Shown: positions 33,622 to 43,189, numbered from the stretch's first letter. The stretch: DNA of 64,000 nt from Butyrivibrio sp. X503 (GCF_003625475.1 NZ_RAIQ01000004.1:124001-188000); one strand, 5' to 3'. The notes: generated from the sequence alone by a model not told the origin. Numbers and translations: made by a program.

Positions 33622-34430
33622 CGTGTCCTCCAGTATTTATTGATAAATGCGCCGATCAGGAATATGTATATGCAAAAATACAACCAGAACATCATGATCA
33701 CCGGTGTTGCCAGGCTTCCGTATAGCGAGTAGCTGTTGGTACTGTTGACATAGATCGAGAAGAACCATGAAAACACATACCATACAACCGCGGAAAACAC
33801 TGCTCCCGGCAGCTGATATACATATTTCATCTTAACACCCGGAATATATGTATAGGTAAGGGCAAAAAGAAAAATCGCAATACCTATTATCAGTACAAAC
33901 CTGAAATTGATCAAAAACGAGATGACCACTGCAACCGGTGGATAATAACCAATTAGGAAATTCTCCAGTCTTCTTCCAAAGACCATCAGTATGAGCATCA
34001 TAAGCACGATAACTATCATAGCCACCGTGTAAAGAGCTGCGATAAATCGCTGATATATGAAGCTACGATGCTCCTTGACTTCATATATACGGTTAAGACC
34101 TCTTATAAGCGCCATCATTCCAAGAGAGCCGGACCAAAGCGTGACGATCGCCGATATGGAAAATACCGCCTCGGAATTCCGGTAAGCCTCATCAATAAAG
34201 CTCTTTATGGTATCATCCGTAAAGCTCGGTGTGATCCTGACAAATGCCCTGACAAGATCCTCCTTGGTGATAGGTGTGTACGGAATGATCGACGTTATCA
34301 TGATGAGCAGCGGTATCAGCGAGATTATCAGAAAAAACGCCGTACTACTGGCATATGAATCAATATTCTTCCTCTGCATCTTTCGAGAAAAATCTCTTAT
34401 CAAAGAAACAATAAAGCCCACCACTTCCAT
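33618..34430 (-). CDS. YihY/BrkB-type inner membrane protein
   Basis: 270 aa with six TM helices. Family marks are SYASSTAFFLIISLIPLLIM (the A-F-x-x-x-x-S-x-x-P motif of TM1), LWSGSLGMMALIRGLNRIYE and PGVKMKYVYQLPGAVFSAV. It was once annotated as RNase BN, but that activity belongs to another protein. It forms a two-gene operon with the AI-2E transporter. Confidence 0.93.
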   Translation of the reverse strand: MEVVGFIVSLIRDFSRKMQRKNIDSYASSTAFFLIISLIPLLIMITSIIPYTPITKEDLVRAFVRITPSFTDDTIKSFIDEAYRNSEAVFSISAIVTLWSGSLGMMALIRGLNRIYEVKEHRSFIYQRFIAALYTVAMIVIVLMMLILMVFGRRLENFLIGYYPPVAVVISFLINFRFVLIIGIAIFLFALTYTYIPGVKMKYVYQLPGAVFSAVVWYVFSWFFSIYVNSTNSYSLYGSLATPVIMMFWLYFCIYIFLIGAFINKYWRTR

Positions 34431-34494
34431 ATCTTGTTACCCCTCTCCCATCAATCATAACACCAAACGCGGCTGTTGTCCTCTTTTCCTAGAA

Positions 34495-34529
34495 CAAAAG
34501 GAAAAGCAGCCATATTTCTATGACTGCTC
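34495..34529 (-). terminator. Terminator after the 6S-like RNA
   Basis: Minus-strand AGCAGTCATA/TATGGCTGCT hairpin followed by TTTCCTTTT. Confidence 0.75.
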
Positions 34530-34539
34530 TGTTTCCTAA

Positions 34540-34762
34540 ATAATCCCAAAATGCCGGTTCCTGTTATTTGACTCCTAGCTTACGCCAGGTGGGTTACCGC
34601 AACCATGATGCCTGTCTTCCTCTCCCATGGCTGGTCTGCGCATGCGCAGGGCCGAAGGCGTGACATTTATTATGGTAATGTAGGAGTCCCGTTCAAATAA
34701 ATGTAGGTTCAAATTACACAGGAGTTGTCGGACACCCCAGGAGAACTACTAGGTAGTTCCTA
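34540..34762 (-). ncRNA. 6S-like regulatory RNA candidate
   Basis: A minus-strand non-coding unit of about 200 nt with its own promoter and terminator, between pepP and yihY. Opposite ends pair as a rod: CTCCT/AGGAG, GGTG/CACC, then CCGACAAC/GTTGCGG and CCTGT/ACAGG, with a large 3'-side loop. The strings GGGGTGTCCG near the 5' end and TTGCGGT near the 3' end resemble the 6S central bulge. Two competing helices, GACTCCTA/TAGGAGTC and ACATTTATT/AATAAATGT, cross each other as a pseudoknot, which 6S RNA does not require. The family call is therefore tentative. Confidence 0.5.
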
Positions 34763-34768
34763 ATTATT

Positions 34769-34796
34769 ATTATAATCACAGAAATCTATTTTTCAA
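34769..34796 (-). promoter_or_regulatory. Promoter of the 6S-like RNA
   Basis: Minus-strand TTGAAA (34791-34796), 16 nt, TATAAT (34769-34774). Confidence 0.75.
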
Positions 34797-34933
34797 GCGA
34801 AAACCCAGTATTTAACAGACTTTTTAGACATCGCTCACATTTATAAAACAGCAATTATTATTTTATTAAAAAGAGCTTTCGGCGATAAAGCTTATGATGA
34901 CCTTAGCCGATATTATTAACTTTGGATCCGTCT

Positions 34934-36754
34934 TTATACCGCCCTTGTAGCCTCTTTAAGCCATGCTTTTATATCTTTGTCCTCGATAAGAGGCTCAATT
35001 TTCTTGTAAACCTCTTCATGATATCTGTTCAAAAGATCTTTTGCCTCAGGTTTCATAAACTCGGTATCGATTGCTTCGAGATCGATCGGAACGTATGTAA
35101 GATGTTCAAAGCCGTAGAACTTACCAAACTCATTCTCAAGACGACTTACGACCTCAACGATATTCTCGATGCGGATTCCGTGGCTTCCCTCGATATAAAC
35201 GCCGGGCTCGTCGGATACGACCATGCCGGGTTTAAGGAGCGCTTCACTCACGCCCTCAACATATTTCCATCTGATACCCTGCGGTCCCTCATGAACATTT
35301 AAGATATAACCGATTCCGTGGCCTGTTCCGTGATTGTAGTCGATTCCGATATCCCAGAGCGCTCTTCTTGCGTAGATATCAACGTTTCTGCCCGTACATC
35401 CGTCCATAAAACGTGCATTTGCAAGCTCAAGCATTCCGGCAACCGTCGCGGTGTAATGCTTCTTGATCTCATCGGAAATCTCTCCGACAACGATGGTTCT
35501 TGTTACGTCGGTCGTTCCGCCCATATATGTTCCGCCCGAATCCACAAGGAGCATGCCCTGCGGCTTAACTTCGGCACAATTATCCTCAGTAGCGTCGTAG
35601 TGCGCCATTGCTGCATTGGCGTTATACGCACTTATTGTGGGAAAAGAAAGTTCAATAAAGCCGGGGATCTCGGCTCTCATGCTATCAAGCTTCATCGCTG
35701 CCGAATACTCGGTCATCGGGATCTTACCCACATTCTTTTTTACCCAGTAAATAAACTCTGTGAGCTTGGCGCTGTCCTTGATATAGACTTCCCTGATATT
35801 CTTTAGCTCAGTCTCGTTCTTGACAGCCTTCATAAGCTCCGTCGGATCTTTTTTATTTATCAAAGAAACCTTTGCGGCTGCGGCCTTCTCGCAAAGAGTC
35901 CTGTATGTGAAATAGTTCGTGTTTCTCTTATCGTATAAAAGGTCTCCGTCAAAAGAGCTTTCGGATACATATTTCATTACTTCATCATAGTCCTTAAGCT
36001 CAATTCCGACCTTGTCGCAATATGCCTTAACCTCAGAAGTTACCTCTTTTGGCTGAATAAACAAGGTAAACATATCGCTTGTTATGTATGCATATGAGAG
36101 CGCAACGGGGTTGCACTCCACGTCATTTCCTCTTAAATTTGTAAGCCACATGATGTCATCAAGCTTGGACAAAAGATGCGACGTAGCGCCATACTCTTTC
36201 ATCTTGGCTCTGACATCCGCAAGTTTCTCTGCAAAAGACTTTCCGCAGAGCTCGTCGGATAAAACATAGATATCATGGCAGGGAAGCGCCGGTCTTCCTG
36301 TCCAGACATCCTCCGCAAGATCCTTGTCGATCTTAAGGCTTATCTTTTTATCTTTTAACTTCTTTTCGAGCTTCTCGCCGATAGCTGCCGAAACAACTCT
36401 TCCGTCAAAGCCGAGAACCTCGCCCTCTTTCATGTTCTCAAAAAGATATTCCTCGATGGTGGGAACACCGGGGTTGCCCATTTTGTAGAGCTCAACGCCT
36501 GTGCCCGCAAGCTGGTTTCCTGCCTGAATGAAATATCTTCCGTCAGTCCAAAGTCCCGCCTCATCTGCACTTACGACAAGCGTTCCGTTGGATCCGTCAA
36601 ATCCGCAAAAATACTCCCTTACTTTGAAAAAGTCTGCAGAATACTCCGAGTTGTGGAAATCGGATGTAGGCATCATGTAGTAGTCGATGCCGTTTTCCTT
36701 CATTGCAGCGCGAAGGCCAAAGAGCCTTCCCTTAATAACTTCATTTTCTGACAT
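34934..36754 (-). CDS. Aminopeptidase P family protein (Xaa-Pro aminopeptidase, M24B)
   Basis: 606 aa, the long three-domain form. Two creatinase-like N-terminal domains (to ~310) include GLWTDGRYFIQAGNQL. The C-terminal pita-bread domain has the five metal ligands: LLVDSGGTYMGGTTDVTRTI (two Asp), GTGHGIGYILNVHEGP (His), SDEPGVYIEGSHGIRIEN (two Glu). It removes N-terminal residues next to proline and is cytoplasmic, without signal peptide. A diguanylate cyclase gene ends 18 bp upstream in the same direction. Confidence 0.95.
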   Translation of the reverse strand: MSENEVIKGRLFGLRAAMKENGIDYYMMPTSDFHNSEYSADFFKVREYFCGFDGSNGTLVVSADEAGLWTDGRYFIQAGNQLAGTGVELYKMGNPGVPTIEEYLFENMKEGEVLGFDGRVVSAAIGEKLEKKLKDKKISLKIDKDLAEDVWTGRPALPCHDIYVLSDELCGKSFAEKLADVRAKMKEYGATSHLLSKLDDIMWLTNLRGNDVECNPVALSYAYITSDMFTLFIQPKEVTSEVKAYCDKVGIELKDYDEVMKYVSESSFDGDLLYDKRNTNYFTYRTLCEKAAAAKVSLINKKDPTELMKAVKNETELKNIREVYIKDSAKLTEFIYWVKKNVGKIPMTEYSAAMKLDSMRAEIPGFIELSFPTISAYNANAAMAHYDATEDNCAEVKPQGMLLVDSGGTYMGGTTDVTRTIVVGEISDEIKKHYTATVAGMLELANARFMDGCTGRNVDIYARRALWDIGIDYNHGTGHGIGYILNVHEGPQGIRWKYVEGVSEALLKPGMVVSDEPGVYIEGSHGIRIENIVEVVSRLENEFGKFYGFEHLTYVPIDLEAIDTEFMKPEAKDLLNRYHEEVYKKIEPLIEDKDIKAWLKEATRAV

Positions 36755-36772
36755 TTATCTGTAAATACTCCT

Positions 36773-37846
36773 TTATGATATTACTTTGTTTCTTCCGGTT
36801 TCTTTGGCTTCGTAAAGCCTGTCGTCGGCTTTTTTGATGATATCTACGATAGTCTCGCCCTTCTCATAGTGTGCCGTACCGATGGACACGGTAACGGTAA
36901 GCTCATTATTATCGGCGATAAATCCGGTAGTCGCTATTTTCTTATTAAGGCTACGCATTTCTTCGCAGAAAGCCTCGTAGCTAAGGTCGTAGGAACCGAG
37001 GATCGCAAATTCTTCTCCGCCCCAGCGAGCGACCATATACTTGCCTTCACCCTCAGACCTGAACATATTGGCAAGATCGATCAGGATCTCGTCTCCTGCG
37101 TTATGGCCGTAGGTGTCGTTGATCTTCTTAAAAAAGTCAATATCAAGGATTGCGATCGAGATATCTCCGCTTTCACCGCTGTCCATGCGATCGATCTCTT
37201 TATTAAAAAGACCTATCATATATTTTCTGTTATAGAGTCCGGTAAGATAGTCGGTCTCGTTCATCCTCTTGAGTGTTGCATTGTATTTGCTAACGCTGTA
37301 TGAATAAAAGATAAGCTGGCCAACTACGGTCCCCAGCGAAAGTGATGCGTTTATAAAATACATAACGTTCGCAACTTGGGGAGAAGCATTATATCTGCTT
37401 GGCAGCATGCCATGTTCCGAAAAAAACTTAAGCAGCACAAAAATAATACAATTTGATACAACATATACTGTAGCCATTGATCTCAGGAAGACATTGTATA
37501 GCGGGATATATAGCGGCACAAAGCTCATAGCTACCAAAGAGAATATCCAAAAGAAGAATCCGCAGTTATATCCCATAAAAACAGAGCCTAAAACCGCATG
37601 CAAGAGGATTTCCCACATAGTGCCCCAGACTACATAAAGTTTATGCTTCGTCTTATTTAAGAAAAACAGTCCGACATATAAAAGAATACTTCCTATGTTG
37701 ATGATCTCCATAGGCGTACAGCTTGAGCCGATGTAAACAACTTCCAGGGCTAAATGAATGCATAGATAAAAGATCATTAACTTCTCATAGCCTTCAGAAG
37801 TCTCGTATACGTTCTTTCCCCCATAAAACGAATCCATAAAAGACAT
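36773..37846 (-). CDS. Membrane diguanylate cyclase (GGDEF)
   Basis: 357 aa. Six TM helices fill residues ~35-190, followed by a GGDEF domain: NRKYMIGLFNKEIDRM, ILDIDFFKKINDTYGHNAGDEIL and the active site ARWGGEEFAILG. An RxxD inhibitory site is not visible upstream of GGEEF, so product inhibition may be absent. ATG 37844-37846 follows GGGAGG by ten nt; a longer frame starts without a site. Together with the 28311-29972 phosphodiesterase it gives c-di-GMP turnover functions in this region. Confidence 0.93.
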   Translation of the reverse strand: MSFMDSFYGGKNVYETSEGYEKLMIFYLCIHLALEVVYIGSSCTPMEIINIGSILLYVGLFFLNKTKHKLYVVWGTMWEILLHAVLGSVFMGYNCGFFFWIFSLVAMSFVPLYIPLYNVFLRSMATVYVVSNCIIFVLLKFFSEHGMLPSRYNASPQVANVMYFINASLSLGTVVGQLIFYSYSVSKYNATLKRMNETDYLTGLYNRKYMIGLFNKEIDRMDSGESGDISIAILDIDFFKKINDTYGHNAGDEILIDLANMFRSEGEGKYMVARWGGEEFAILGSYDLSYEAFCEEMRSLNKKIATTGFIADNNELTVTVSIGTAHYEKGETIVDIIKKADDRLYEAKETGRNKVIS

Positions 37847-37968
37847 AAAAAAAAATCCTCCCACCTGAAAATAACTCAATAGAATTTTACCACATATAAC
37901 AGCAGCCAAAAATATGGTAAAATACATAAATAACAGATTTAATTTTTTCGAAAAAAGGAGAATTTATC

Positions 37969-38628
37969 GTGGAAGAAAAAGATATCTTAAAACTTATCGA
38001 TCACACACTTCTTCAGGCAGATGCCACAATGGAAGGAATCATAGAACTTTGCGACGAGGCTGTTAAATACGGCACAGCTTCAGTGTGCATCCCTCCCACA
38101 TATCTTAAGAGAGTGCACGACAAATACGGCGACAAGCTCAATCTTTGTACAGTAATCGGCTTCCCTCTCGGCTATAGCTGCCCTGAGTCCAAGGTTGAAG
38201 AGGCCAAGGTTGCCATCAGAGACGGTGCTTCCGAGATCGACACCGTTGTTAATGTAAGTGATGTCAAGAATCACAGATATGACGAGGTTAAAAAAGAGCT
38301 TGAGATGATCCGCAAGGCTTGCGGCGACAAGCTTCTCAAGGTCATCATCGAGACATGCTATCTCACAGAGGACGAGAAGATCAAGCTCTGCGAGATCGTA
38401 ACTGAGGTTAAGGCTGATTATATCAAGACTTCAACAGGTTTTGGTTCAGCAGGTGCTACTCTCGAGGACATCGAGCTCTTCAAGAAGCACATCGGACCTG
38501 ACGTTAAGATCAAGGCTGCCGGCGGAATCCGCACCATCGAGGACGCTCTCGCATATGCAGAGGCAGGATGCAGCAGGATCGGCTCATCCAAGGTTGCTCC
38601 TCTTATTGCCGCTAAGTATTCTCTGTAA
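37969..38628 (+). CDS. deoC: Deoxyribose-phosphate aldolase
   Basis: 219 aa class I aldolase that splits 2-deoxyribose 5-phosphate to glyceraldehyde 3-phosphate and acetaldehyde in nucleoside salvage. LIDHTLL (N-terminal), EIDTVVNV (Asp relay), DYIKTSTGFG (Schiff-base Lys) and KIKAAGGIRT (second active-site Lys) are all present. It starts at GTG 37969 behind AAGGAG and is followed by a strong terminator, so it is monocistronic. Confidence 0.97.
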   Translation: MEEKDILKLIDHTLLQADATMEGIIELCDEAVKYGTASVCIPPTYLKRVHDKYGDKLNLCTVIGFPLGYSCPESKVEEAKVAIRDGASEIDTVVNVSDVKNHRYDEVKKELEMIRKACGDKLLKVIIETCYLTEDEKIKLCEIVTEVKADYIKTSTGFGSAGATLEDIELFKKHIGPDVKIKAAGGIRTIEDALAYAEAGCSRIGSSKVAPLIAAKYSL

Positions 38629-38659
38629 TACAGCCGCATAATTCCACAAAACATAATGA

Positions 38660-38691
38660 AACCGGCGAGACTGCTGTCCCGCCGGTTTTTT
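38660..38691 (+). terminator. Terminator of deoC
   Basis: AACCGGCG and CGCCGGTT arms with a T-run to 38691. It can also stop the oppositely oriented ADH transcript only weakly. Confidence 0.88.
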
Positions 38692-38719
38692 ATATTCTTA
38701 TGATAGCAGATAAAATCTA

Positions 38720-39937
38720 TCAGAAATCTACCTCTGTGTCATAGTAGCAGCACTTGAGGAGCTTTTCCATCTCTTCCTGGCTGGGCTGACGAGGATTGGA
38801 GCCTGTGCAGGCATCGAGGATAGCGTTGGCTGCGATGTCGTGGAGTCTCTCAAGGAATACTTCCTCTGATACAAAGCCCTGCTCTGCGGGAAGTCCGTCT
38901 GCTCCGTAGTGATTGATGCTATGAGGGATGTTGAGATCGTCATTCATCTTGCGGAGGTACTCGATAAGGAGCTTAACCTTCTCATCGTCATTGGATCCGC
39001 CAAGGTGCATGTAATCAGCGATAACGCCGTAACGCTTCTTAGCTGTGGGATCCTTGGCATTGAATGCAACTACCTTAGGAAGGTACATAGCATTAGCTGC
39101 GCCGTGGATGATGTGTGCGCCCTGGTCTGCAAATACAGCACCTGTCTTGTGAGCCATTGAGTGAACGATACCAAGAAGCGCATTGGAGAATGCCATTCCG
39201 GCAAGGCACTGTGCATTATGCATTGCATCTCTTGCGTCCATATCCTCATTGTATGATTTAACAAGATTGTCCATGATCATCTCAATCGCATGGATAGCGA
39301 GAGGATCTGTGTAATCGCAGTTAGCTGTAGAAACATATGCCTCAACAGCGTGAGTCATAGCATCCATACCTGTATGAGCAACGAGCTTCTTGGGCATTGT
39401 GTGTGCAAGCTCGGGATCTACGATAGCAACATCGGGCGTGATCTCGAAATCAGCGATAGGGAACTTGATACCCTTCTGGTAATCTGTGATGATAGAGAAA
39501 GCTGTAACCTCTGTAGCTGTTCCCGATGTAGAAGAAATAGCACAGAATTTAGCCTTGGTGCGGAGCTTGGGAAGTCCGAATACCTTGCACATATCTTCGA
39601 ATGTTGTCTCGGGATACTCATATTTGATCCACATAGCCTTAGCTGCATCTATAGGTGAACCACCACCAATTGCTACGATCCAGTCAGGCTGGAATTTCTG
39701 CATAGCTTCTGCACCCTTCATAACTGTCTCAACGGAAGGATCTGACTCGATTCCCTCAAAGAGTTCAACTTCCATTCCGGCCTCTTTAAGATAAGCCTCT
39801 ACTTTCTGTAAAAATCCCCCTCTTTTCATTGAGCCGCCACCTGTGCAGATGATGGCGCGTTTGCCCTCAAAAGTCTTAAGTGCTTCAAGAGCACCCTTTC
39901 CGTGGTAAACATCTCTGGGCAGTGTAAAACGTGACAT
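38720..39937 (-). CDS. Iron-containing alcohol dehydrogenase
   Basis: 405 aa group III ADH (butanol/1,3-propanediol dehydrogenase type). The NAD(P)-binding loop is AIGGGSPIDAAKAMWI. The iron ligands lie in TGMDAMTHAVEAYVS, HSMAHKTGAVF and GAANAMYL-preceding AHIIHGA. GTATEVTAFSII is conserved. The Asp after GGGS-type motifs that discriminates NAD from NADP cannot be judged here. It likely reduces aldehydes to alcohols during fermentation. Its promoter is at 39983-40011 and a Rex-like site lies at 40031-40048. Confidence 0.95.
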   Translation of the reverse strand: MSRFTLPRDVYHGKGALEALKTFEGKRAIICTGGGSMKRGGFLQKVEAYLKEAGMEVELFEGIESDPSVETVMKGAEAMQKFQPDWIVAIGGGSPIDAAKAMWIKYEYPETTFEDMCKVFGLPKLRTKAKFCAISSTSGTATEVTAFSIITDYQKGIKFPIADFEITPDVAIVDPELAHTMPKKLVAHTGMDAMTHAVEAYVSTANCDYTDPLAIHAIEMIMDNLVKSYNEDMDARDAMHNAQCLAGMAFSNALLGIVHSMAHKTGAVFADQGAHIIHGAANAMYLPKVVAFNAKDPTAKKRYGVIADYMHLGGSNDDEKVKLLIEYLRKMNDDLNIPHSINHYGADGLPAEQGFVSEEVFLERLHDIAANAILDACTGSNPRQPSQEEMEKLLKCCYYDTEVDF

Positions 39938-39982
39938 AAAAAATACCTCCTTAGTAAATCGTTAATAAAATAACATACCCAT

Positions 39983-40011
39983 ATTATATGTGCATACCAC
40001 ACAAAACTCAA
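39983..40011 (-). promoter_or_regulatory. Promoter of the iron-containing ADH gene
   Basis: Minus-strand TTGAGT (40006-40011), 17 nt, TATAAT (39983-39988). Confidence 0.65.
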
Positions 40012-40030
40012 TAGCAAAATCCTAAAATCG

Positions 40031-40048
40031 TTGTTAAAAATTCACCAA
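40031..40048. promoter_or_regulatory. Rex-like operator candidate upstream of ADH
   Basis: TTGTTAA, 4 nt, TCACCAA: 12 of 14 defined positions fit the redox-sensing Rex consensus TTGTTAA-N4-TTAACAA. It lies ~20 bp upstream of the ADH -35. An AAAATGCA/TGCATTTT dyad sits at about 40053-40075. Confidence 0.4.
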
Positions 40049-40121
40049 AAATAAAATGCAAATTGAGTGCATTTTGCCATATACTTTTCCGAAAAAAAGT
40101 ATCGTGTATTTTTAGACAAAC

Positions 40122-40180
40122 AAAAAAACAGGCAGAACCTGCTTTCTCCAATAAAGTGAAATCAGAAATCTGTCTGTTTT
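40122..40180 (-). terminator. Terminator of the citrate synthase gene
   Basis: Minus-strand AACAGACAGA and TCTGCCTGTT arms, a 30-nt loop, then a run of seven T. Confidence 0.7.
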
Positions 40181-40184
40181 TGAG

Positions 40185-41558
40185 TTATCTTCTCTCATCC
40201 ATAGAGACGTAATCTTTTCTGGGCTCAATCGCCATATATGCAGGACGGATGATCTTACCGTTGTTGGCAAGCTCTTCCATTCGGTGTGCACTCCATCCTA
40301 CGATCCTGGCCATAGCAAAGATTGTGGGATAAAGCTCCTCGGGAAGATCGAGCATTCTGTATACAAAGCCTGAATAGAAGTCAACGTTTGCGCTGACACC
40401 CTTGTACATAGTACGCTCTCCGCTGATGATCTGCGGTGCAAGCCTCTCAACAGCTTCGTAAAGCGCAAGCTCTTTTTCCCTGCCCTTTTCAACCGCAAGC
40501 TTCTCTACAAAGCTCTTAAGGATAAGGGCTCTCGGGTCAGATTTGGAATAAATAGCATGTCCTATACCATAGATAAGACCTGCCTGATCAAATGCTTCCT
40601 TGTTAAGTATCTTTTCAAGGTAAGCCGAAAGCTCATCTTCATCTTCCCAGTTCTTTACATTCTGCTCGATGTCATCAAACATGTGAACAACCTTGATGTT
40701 GGCTCCACCGTGTCTGGGACCTTTGAGTGAACCGATAGCTGCTGCGATAACCGAATATGTATCTGTCATACTTGAGCTCACAACATGCGTTGTGAAAGAT
40801 GAGTTGTTACCGCCGCCGTGCTCCATATGAAGGACAAGACAGATATCAAGAAGTCTTGCTTCAAGCTCAGTGTATTTGCTGTCGGGTCTTAGCAGCTGTA
40901 ATATGGTCTCCGCCGTTGAAAGACTCTCAATAGGCGGATGAATGAACAATGTATTTCCCTCATGATAGTGATTGTAAGCCTGATATCCGTAGATGGATAA
41001 AAGAGGGAAAAGGCTTATTAGCTGAAGGCTCTGTCTGAGTACATTGGGAAGTGATGTGTCGTCTGCAAGGTCGTCATAGGAGTAAAGCGTAAGCACGCTC
41101 CTTGCCAGGGTATTCATCATATCCTTACTGGGCGCCTTCATGATGATGTCTCTTACAAAGCTTGTGGGAAGAGATCTGTAGAATCCGAGAAGCCTGTTAA
41201 AATCGGCAAGCTCCGCCTTATCGGGGAGCTTATCAAACAAAAGCAGATAAGCGCACTCCTCAAAAGCAAATCTCTTATCGTCGACCGCAGCCTTAATAAG
41301 GTCTTTAACGTCATATCCTCTAAAGTAGAGCTCTCCGTCCTTGGGAATGCTCTTACCGTCAACTTCTTCTTTGGCAATAATCTCTGAAATACGTGTAAGT
41401 CCGGTAAGTACGCCCTTACCGTTGAGGTCTCTTAAGCCTCTTTTAACATCATATTTAAGAAAAAGATCGTTCTCTATCTGATCGGCAACTTCCGAAAGCT
41501 TAGCAAGTTCAACAATCTGCGGTGTGTTTTCTGAGTAAATGTTTTTTCCGTTTTCCAT
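40185..41558 (-). CDS. gltA: Citrate synthase
   Basis: 457 aa. The catalytic residues are visible: His in HMEHGGGNNSSFTTHV, LKGPRHGGANIKVVHM, the second His in GIGHAIYSKSDPRA and Asp in NVDFYSGFVYRML. The N-terminal ~60 residues form the extra helix bundle of the longer Gram-positive type. It condenses acetyl-CoA with oxaloacetate. The start is the ATG at 41556-41558 after GGAGG; an in-frame GTG two codons upstream is less well placed. Confidence 0.94.
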   Translation of the reverse strand: MENGKNIYSENTPQIVELAKLSEVADQIENDLFLKYDVKRGLRDLNGKGVLTGLTRISEIIAKEEVDGKSIPKDGELYFRGYDVKDLIKAAVDDKRFAFEECAYLLLFDKLPDKAELADFNRLLGFYRSLPTSFVRDIIMKAPSKDMMNTLARSVLTLYSYDDLADDTSLPNVLRQSLQLISLFPLLSIYGYQAYNHYHEGNTLFIHPPIESLSTAETILQLLRPDSKYTELEARLLDICLVLHMEHGGGNNSSFTTHVVSSSMTDTYSVIAAAIGSLKGPRHGGANIKVVHMFDDIEQNVKNWEDEDELSAYLEKILNKEAFDQAGLIYGIGHAIYSKSDPRALILKSFVEKLAVEKGREKELALYEAVERLAPQIISGERTMYKGVSANVDFYSGFVYRMLDLPEELYPTIFAMARIVGWSAHRMEELANNGKIIRPAYMAIEPRKDYVSMDERR

Positions 41559-41631
41559 TCGCACCTCCGTATTTTATTGTATGCGCGAGAGCCCTGCGCA
41601 ATAAATATGCGGATTCTCGCGACTTTTCTTT

Positions 41632-43125
41632 TTACATGCCCAGGAAATTCTTAACTGCCTTCTCCATTTCCGTCTTATCGACAACTGTTTTGTGTCTGAT
41701 CTCGGCTGTTCTGATAGATGAAACCGCATCGGGTATGGCAACGCCCGATACTGCGGAAAGCTCATCAGCAAGCGCGAAATCATCCTTGCTGTCATCGCCC
41801 TTTCCAAGTGCGTTCATAACGCTTCTTGTGAATTTGAAGGGGCTTGCTGTTGAAGCAATAACAGTTACAGTCTTATCTCCGGTCTCCTTTACATACTTGC
41901 TGTATACAGAGCTTGCAACAGCTGTATGTGTGTCCATAAGATATCCGGTCTTGTCGAACACCTTTCTGATCGTATCAAATGTCTCTTCCTCAGTAGCGAA
42001 GCCGCCAAAGAAATCAACAAGTTTGGATCTCATATCATCTGTTATTTCATACTTACCTGTCTCAGTGAGCTGCTTCATATACTCGGCGTCCTTGGAAGCA
42101 CTGTCGCCTGAGATGTGATAGATAAGTCTCTCAAGGTTTGATGAAATAAGAATATCCATTGAAGGAGAAGCCGTGAGCACGAAATCACGGTTTCTGTCGT
42201 ACTCTCCCGTCTGGAAGAAATCGAAAAGTACCTTGTTTGAGTTGGATGCACAGATAAGCTTACCGATCGGCACGCCCATGTTCTTTGCATAGTATGCGGC
42301 AAGGATGTTACCGAAGTTACCTGTGGGAACAACAACGTTGATCTTGTCATCATCAGCTATTCTGCCCTCTTTAAGGAGCTTAGCGTATGAATAAACATAA
42401 TAAACGATCTGAGGTACAAGTCGACCGATATTGATCGAATTGGCCGATGAGAACTGGAATCCCTTCTCATCCATCTGCTTAGCAAGCTCAGGATCTGTAA
42501 AGAGCTTTTTAACTCCTGTCTGCGCATCGTCAAAGTTTCCTTCAATTCCTATAACGCAGGTATTGTCACCCTTCTGAGTAACCATCTGCTGCTCCTGGAT
42601 GGGGCTTACGCCGTGCTTGGGATAAAAGACGATAATCCTTGTTCCGGGAACGTCAGCAAAACCTGCAAGTGCAGCCTTTCCTGTATCTCCGCTGGTAGCT
42701 GTAAGAATAACGATCTCGTTCTTGGCGTTGTTCTTCTTGGCTGCCGTTGTCATGAGATAAGGCAGGATTGAAAGTGCCATATCCTTAAAAGCAATGGTTG
42801 CTCCGTGATAAAGTTCAAGATAGTATGCGCCGTCTGCCTCCGATATGGGTGCTATCTCTTTGGTATCGAACTTGGAATCATATGCATGAGAAATGCAATA
42901 TTTAAGCTCTTCCTCGGTATAGTCCGTAAGAAGAAGCTTCATTACTTCATAAGCTGTTCCCTGATAATCGAGCTCTGAAATCTCTCTAAGACTCTTTTCA
43001 AGATGCGGTATATGATCCGGAACATATAATCCTCCGTCCGGTGCAAGTCCTCTAAGAATTGCCTCAGAAGCCTTAATCTGGCCCTGTGCGCCCCTGGTGC
43101 TACTATACAAAACTTCCTTTGCCAT
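41632..43125 (-). CDS. thrC: Threonine synthase
   Basis: 497 aa, the long PLP-dependent form. STRGAQGQIKASEAILRGL, PLP lysine in GATIAFKDMALSILPYL, LTATSGDTGKAALAGF (phosphate loop) and VVPTGNFGNILAAYYAKNMG are typical. It converts O-phosphohomoserine to threonine. The start follows AAAAGAGGAG. Transcription is divergent from the AP2/HNH-like gene, the two start codons being 64 bp apart. Confidence 0.97.
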   Translation of the reverse strand: MAKEVLYSSTRGAQGQIKASEAILRGLAPDGGLYVPDHIPHLEKSLREISELDYQGTAYEVMKLLLTDYTEEELKYCISHAYDSKFDTKEIAPISEADGAYYLELYHGATIAFKDMALSILPYLMTTAAKKNNAKNEIVILTATSGDTGKAALAGFADVPGTRIIVFYPKHGVSPIQEQQMVTQKGDNTCVIGIEGNFDDAQTGVKKLFTDPELAKQMDEKGFQFSSANSINIGRLVPQIVYYVYSYAKLLKEGRIADDDKINVVVPTGNFGNILAAYYAKNMGVPIGKLICASNSNKVLFDFFQTGEYDRNRDFVLTASPSMDILISSNLERLIYHISGDSASKDAEYMKQLTETGKYEITDDMRSKLVDFFGGFATEEETFDTIRKVFDKTGYLMDTHTAVASSVYSKYVKETGDKTVTVIASTASPFKFTRSVMNALGKGDDSKDDFALADELSAVSGVAIPDAVSSIRTAEIRHKTVVDKTEMEKAVKNFLGM

Positions 43126-43189
43126 TGCTTTTACTCCTCTTTTATTGATACAATATTCCCGTAAAGTATATCATAAAAGAGGTTCTTGT

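Noticed and set aside
33618..34430. Ribonuclease BN
   Set aside because: Old annotation of YihY-type proteins; the sequence is a six-helix membrane protein without nuclease residues.
41522..42118. 198-codon plus-strand frame
   Set aside because: Lies antisense to thrC and the citrate synthase start; its composition mirrors the coding strand.
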